Shown here: in pieces, positions 6,249 to 8,536 of the stretch | Position numbering within the stretch: position 1 is the stretch's first letter | Layout of the letters: each line of letters begins with the position of its first letter | Made by a program: the position numbers and the translations under genes | The notes under the pieces: generated by a model | The model's input: the letters and a program-made list of their open reading frames with translations, nothing else | What the model was told of the DNA's origin: nothing | Database searches by the model: none | NCBI GenBank assembly: GCA_046758005.1 | Contig: JBHHZJ010000121.1 | Span: forward strand, 1-8,536 | Length of the DNA stretch: 8,536 bases | Direction of reading: 5' to 3' | Source of the DNA: JBHHZJ01 sp046758005 | Lineage (GTDB): Bacteria; Pseudomonadota; Alphaproteobacteria; Kiloniellales; J153

Positions 6249-7150
6249 ACCTGCCCAAGCGTATCACGATGGTCGAGGTCGGCCCGCGCGACGGCCTGCA
6301 GAACGAGCCGGACACCGTCCCGACCGCAGTCAAGGTCGCGTTCATCGACCGGTTGAGCGACACCGGCCTCGGCGTGATCGAGGCCGGGGCCTTCGTCTCG
6401 CCGAAGTGGGTGCCGCAGATGGCCGACACGGCCGCGGTGTTGGCCGCAATCGCGCGCAGGCCCGGCGTGCGCTATCCCGTGCTGGCGCCCAACATGCAGG
6501 GGTTCGAGGCGGCGCGCGCCGCCGGGGCCGAGGAGGTCGCGGTTTTCGGCGCCGCCTCGGAGACGTTCACCCGGCGCAACATCAACTGCTCGATCGCCGA
6601 GAGCCTGGCGCGCTTCGCGCCCGTCGTGGCGGCGGCCAACGGGGACGCCATCCGGGTGCGCGGCTATGTCTCCTGCGTACTCGGGTGCCCCTACGAGGGC
6701 GAGATCGCGCCCGCCGCCGTGGCCGACGTGGCGGGCCGGCTGTTCGAGATGGGCTGCGCCGAAATCTCGCTCGGGGACACCATCGGCGTCGGCACGCCGG
6801 CCCGGGCGCGGGCCATGGTCGAGGCGGTCGCCGCCCGGGTCCCGATCGAGCGCCTGGCGGTCCATTTTCACGACACCTACGGCCAGGCGCTCGCCAACAT
6901 TCTGGCCTGCCTCGAGCTCGGCGTGGCCACCGTGGATGGCTCGGTCGCCGGCCTGGGCGGCTGCCCTTACGCCAAAGGAGCCTCGGGCAACGTGGCCAGC
7001 GAGGACGTGCTGTACATGCTGAACGGCCTGGGGATCGAAACCGGGGTCGATCTGGACAAGCTGGTGGCGGCGGGCCGCATGATCTGCGACCACCTGGGCC
7101 GGCCGCCGGCCTCCAAGGTGGCGCGCGCGCTGGCCGGCAAGGCGGCATGA
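6245..7150 (+). CDS. liuE: Hydroxymethylglutaryl-CoA lyase
   Basis: A 301-residue TIM-barrel enzyme of the HMGL-like family that splits 3-hydroxy-3-methylglutaryl-CoA into acetoacetate and acetyl-CoA, the last step of leucine breakdown. Catalytic residues are all present: R15 and D16 in VGPRDGLQNE, H207 and H209 in VHFHDTYGQ, C240 in GLGGCPYAKGASGN, and N249. They sit at a constant offset of 26 from human HMGCL R41, D42, H233, H235, C266 and N275; the human enzyme carries an extra N-terminal targeting peptide, so this start at 6245 fits a bacterial cytoplasmic enzyme. The short, conserved Cys loop and PRDGLQNE distinguish it from homocitrate or isopropylmalate synthases. It overlaps the carboxylase stop by 4 bases (ATGA) and its own stop overlaps the next gene, so translation is coupled on both sides. 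Confidence 0.95.
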   Translation: MNLPKRITMVEVGPRDGLQNEPDTVPTAVKVAFIDRLSDTGLGVIEAGAFVSPKWVPQMADTAAVLAAIARRPGVRYPVLAPNMQGFEAARAAGAEEVAVFGAASETFTRRNINCSIAESLARFAPVVAAANGDAIRVRGYVSCVLGCPYEGEIAPAAVADVAGRLFEMGCAEISLGDTIGVGTPARARAMVEAVAARVPIERLAVHFHDTYGQALANILACLELGVATVDGSVAGLGGCPYAKGASGNVASEDVLYMLNGLGIETGVDLDKLVAAGRMICDHLGRPPASKVARALAGKAA

Positions 7151-7566
7151 CCCTGCACCTCATCAAGCTTTCGGTCGGGACCGAGGACGTGGACGACCTG
7201 CGCCGCTGGCAGGCGCTGCGCCTGAAGCGGACCGGCCGCGTGTTCCACCGCACGCGCATGATGCCGCGCCGGCGCCAGGAGTTGCTCTGCGGCGGCTCGA
7301 TCTACTGGGTCATCAAGGGGTTCGTGCGGGCTCGCCAGCGCCTCGTCGGGATCGAGCGCGCCGTCGACGACTCGGGCCGGCCTTGCACGTTGCTGCTCCT
7401 GGACCGCCGGCTGGTGCGCACCGTACCCAAGGCGCACCGGCCGTTCCAGGGGTGGCGCTACCTCGCCCCCGAGGATGCGCTGCCGGATCTGGTGGACCTG
7501 CCGGGCGGGGCGGCGGACATGCCCCCGGAGATGGCCGCGGAGTTGCACGAGCTGGGACTGCTCTGA
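7147..7566 (+). CDS. DUF1489 family protein
   Basis: A 139-residue protein of the DUF1489 family, small proteins known mainly from Alphaproteobacteria and of unknown function. Recognisable stretches are MTLHLIKLSVG at the start, the WQ-x-x-R dipeptide region (18-26), a basic TRMMPRR segment, GGSIYWVIKG (49-58), and PFQGWRYL (99-106) near the end. Length and N-terminus fit the family. There is no signal peptide or membrane segment; the middle is strongly basic (many Arg), which could mean nucleic-acid contact, but that is a guess. Its ATG overlaps the HMG-CoA lyase stop (ATGA), so it is the last gene of the operon. The sequence gives no metabolic link to leucine breakdown. Confidence 0.88.
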   Translation: MTLHLIKLSVGTEDVDDLRRWQALRLKRTGRVFHRTRMMPRRRQELLCGGSIYWVIKGFVRARQRLVGIERAVDDSGRPCTLLLLDRRLVRTVPKAHRPFQGWRYLAPEDALPDLVDLPGGAADMPPEMAAELHELGLL

Positions 7567-7583
7567 GGCCGGGCCGGCTTCTG

Positions 7584-7664
7584 TCATAGGATAACAAATT
7601 AGAAAACGCATATAAGAGATTGAAATATCATTATTAATCATTATATAAATAAACGAAAGAAAAG
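7584..7664. other. AT-rich patch between the operon and the rRNA promoters
   Basis: Only 17 of 81 bases are G or C by hand count (about 21%), against strongly GC-rich flanks on both sides. It has stops in every frame, an ATCATTAT direct repeat at 7627-7634 and 7637-7644 (10-base period), and several short A-tracts. It contains no gene. It may be a far-upstream activating or protein-binding region for the rRNA operon, or a remnant of foreign DNA. Confidence 0.75.
7620..7649 (+). promoter_or_regulatory. Possible distal sigma-70-type promoter in the AT-rich patch
   Basis: TTGAAA at 7620-7625 and TATAAA at 7644-7649 each match the consensus at five of six bases, with an 18-base spacer. It points toward the rRNA gene. 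AT-rich sequence produces such matches by chance, and nothing coding lies immediately downstream. Confidence 0.35.
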
Positions 7665-7698
7665 TCCCGGAGCGCGGCGCCGCCGCGACCTTCCGATA

Positions 7699-7715
7699 CC
7701 GGCCTGTGCGGCCGG
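7699..7715. other. GC-rich hairpin, possible transcript end of the operon
   Basis: CCGGCC and GGCCGG pair as a six-base stem around a five-base loop (TGTGC). No T-run follows on either strand, so this is not a canonical intrinsic terminator. It could slow polymerase or protect a 3' end. Confidence 0.3.
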
Positions 7716-7724
7716 CGAGGTGCG

Positions 7725-7742
7725 GGCCCTGGCGGCAGGGTC
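7725..7742. other. Second GC-rich hairpin upstream of the rRNA promoters
   Basis: A seven-pair stem (with one G-U pair) forms around the loop GCGG, ten bases after the previous hairpin. It also lacks a T-run. The two together are the only candidates seen for separating the operon transcript from the rRNA operon. Confidence 0.3.
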
Positions 7743-7826
7743 AAGCCCGTCCGCACTCTCGCGTGGCGGCGGTTAGGGATGGACCCGGCGCCGCCCGTGG
7801 AAGTTCAGATTCGTTAAATTGGGGTC

Positions 7827-7857
7827 TGGACACGGCGGTGGGGACGGCCTATATACT
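7827..7857 (+). promoter_or_regulatory. Candidate rRNA promoter P1
   Basis: TGGACA at 7827-7832 (five of six to TTGACA) is followed by a GC-rich spacer and TATATACT at 7850-7857. Reading the -10 as TATATA gives 17 bases of spacing; as TATACT, 19. The layout, a -35 box, GC-rich spacer, then TATA directly before a GC-rich start region, fits alphaproteobacterial rRNA promoters. A GC-rich discriminator (CGCTCGCC) would fit stringent control. Confidence 0.55.
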
Positions 7858-7941
7858 CGCTCGCCGACGGCGGGAGCGCCGTGTGCGGCGTCGGCGGCAC
7901 CTCCGAAAGATCGCTCCTGAGTCGCTGCGCCGTGGGTGGCG

Positions 7942-7970
7942 TTGCAGGTGTCGGGTACGATCGATATAAT
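7942..7970 (+). promoter_or_regulatory. Candidate rRNA promoter P2
   Basis: A perfect TATAAT at 7965-7970 lies 17 bases after TTGCAG at 7942-7947 (three of six, keeping TTG). The discriminator after it (CTGCGCCC) is GC-rich, a usual mark of rRNA promoters repressed by ppGpp/DksA. Transcription would start near 7977, giving a leader of about 245 bases before the mature 16S. Confidence 0.6.
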
Positions 7971-8030
7971 CTGCGCCCCGTTCGGCCGGAGCATCGGCCC
8001 GCGGGGGTTTGGCACACCGTCTTGGTGCCC

Positions 8031-8042
8031 TGCTGTTTGACA
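8031..8042 (+). promoter_or_regulatory. boxA-like rRNA antitermination element
   Basis: TGCTGTTTGACA closely resembles rRNA-leader boxA (E. coli TGCTCTTTAACA), the RNA site bound by NusB-NusE for antitermination. It lies downstream of both promoter candidates and about 190 bases before the 16S 5' end, as expected in a leader. Confidence 0.7.
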
Positions 8043-8116
8043 TTGTGGATTGGAAGGAAGGGATGCGCGGGCGGCGGAGACCGGATGCCGGCATCGTATT
8101 GGTGTCGTGTCGGGAC

Positions 8117-8172
8117 TCTGGCGCGAACGCGTATCTCGAAAGTGCCAAGCACTTTTGCGCGTTTGTGCCGGG
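8117..8172 (+). other. Long hairpin in the 16S leader
   Basis: The outer stem pairs 8117-8131 with 8158-8172 (15 pairs, including G-U pairs). An internal loop (8132-8138 and 8156-8157) separates it from an inner stem of seven Watson-Crick pairs, 8139-8145 with 8149-8155, closed by a CAA loop. It lies 50 bases before the mature 16S and probably helps fold or process the pre-rRNA. Confidence 0.6.
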
Positions 8173-8195
8173 AACCTTGCTCGGTCCTGTTCGTC

Positions 8196-8218
8196 GGCCT
8201 GCGGGTCGCGGACAGGCC
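8196..8218 (+). other. Short hairpin just before the 16S 5' end
   Basis: GGCCTG (8196-8201) pairs with CAGGCC (8213-8218) around an 11-base loop, ending four bases before the predicted mature 16S start. It may be part of the processing structure, or an alternative to longer pairing with sequence beyond the right edge. Confidence 0.4.
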
Positions 8219-8222
8219 AAGT

Positions 8223-8536
<314 letters not shown>

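Noticed and set aside
7588..7600. GGATAACAAATT resembles half of the lac operator
   Set aside because: There is no symmetrical other half and no LacI-family gene nearby; a chance match in AT-rich sequence.
7640..7645. Perfect TATAAT on the minus strand in the AT-rich patch
   Set aside because: No -35 match at suitable spacing, and it would transcribe antisense into the DUF1489 gene; expected by chance in such sequence.
8037..8042. TTGACA as a -35 box close to the 16S gene
   Set aside because: There is no -10 element 16-19 bases downstream (sequence there is GGAAGGGATGCG-like). The bases are the end of a boxA element.
7567..8222. Searched for tRNA genes, CRISPR repeats, insertion-sequence ends and attachment sites
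   Set aside because: No cloverleaf, regular spaced repeats, terminal inverted repeats or target duplications were seen.

Overview
The window looks like chromosomal DNA from a GC-rich alphaproteobacterium. The 16S rRNA 5' end at the right edge has alphaproteobacterial-type sequence (probably Rhodospirillales-like, though 314 bases cannot fix the order). Codons are strongly GC-biased, and a DUF1489 gene, a family I know mainly from Alphaproteobacteria, is present. All genes lie on the + strand.

Positions 1-7566 read as one tightly packed transcription unit: five gene junctions are stop/start overlaps or gaps of 10 bases or less, and the widest gap is 27 bases. It opens with the last 17 codons of a crotonase/enoyl-CoA hydratase. 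Next comes a four-gene block: two tandem DUF1538 membrane proteins (UmpA/UmpB-like, a family with a reported two-component Na+(Li+,K+)/H+ antiporter), a divergent PII-like protein and a tandem-CBS protein. A 609-residue protein with eleven TPRs and a C-terminal 2OG-Fe(II) oxygenase domain follows. Then come two leucine-catabolism genes, the biotin-carrying alpha subunit of methylcrotonyl-CoA carboxylase (liuD/mccA type) and HMG-CoA lyase (liuE type), and finally a DUF1489 gene.

The crotonase tail, liuD and liuE fit the usual liuC-liuD-liuE order for leucine breakdown. If the first fragment is liuC, about 4.2 kb carrying five unrelated genes sits inside a leucine operon without breaking the reading direction or close spacing. 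The inserted block is itself coherent: a paired cation transporter next to two likely adenine-nucleotide sensors (PII-like and CBS), which suggests ion exchange gated by energy state. This is the most interesting system in the window.

Positions 7567-8222 hold no convincing protein gene. They contain a sharply AT-rich patch (about 21% G+C over 81 bases), two GC-rich hairpins, two good candidate rRNA promoters with GC-rich discriminators, a boxA-like antitermination element and a long leader hairpin. The 16S rRNA gene starts at about 8223 and runs off the right edge.
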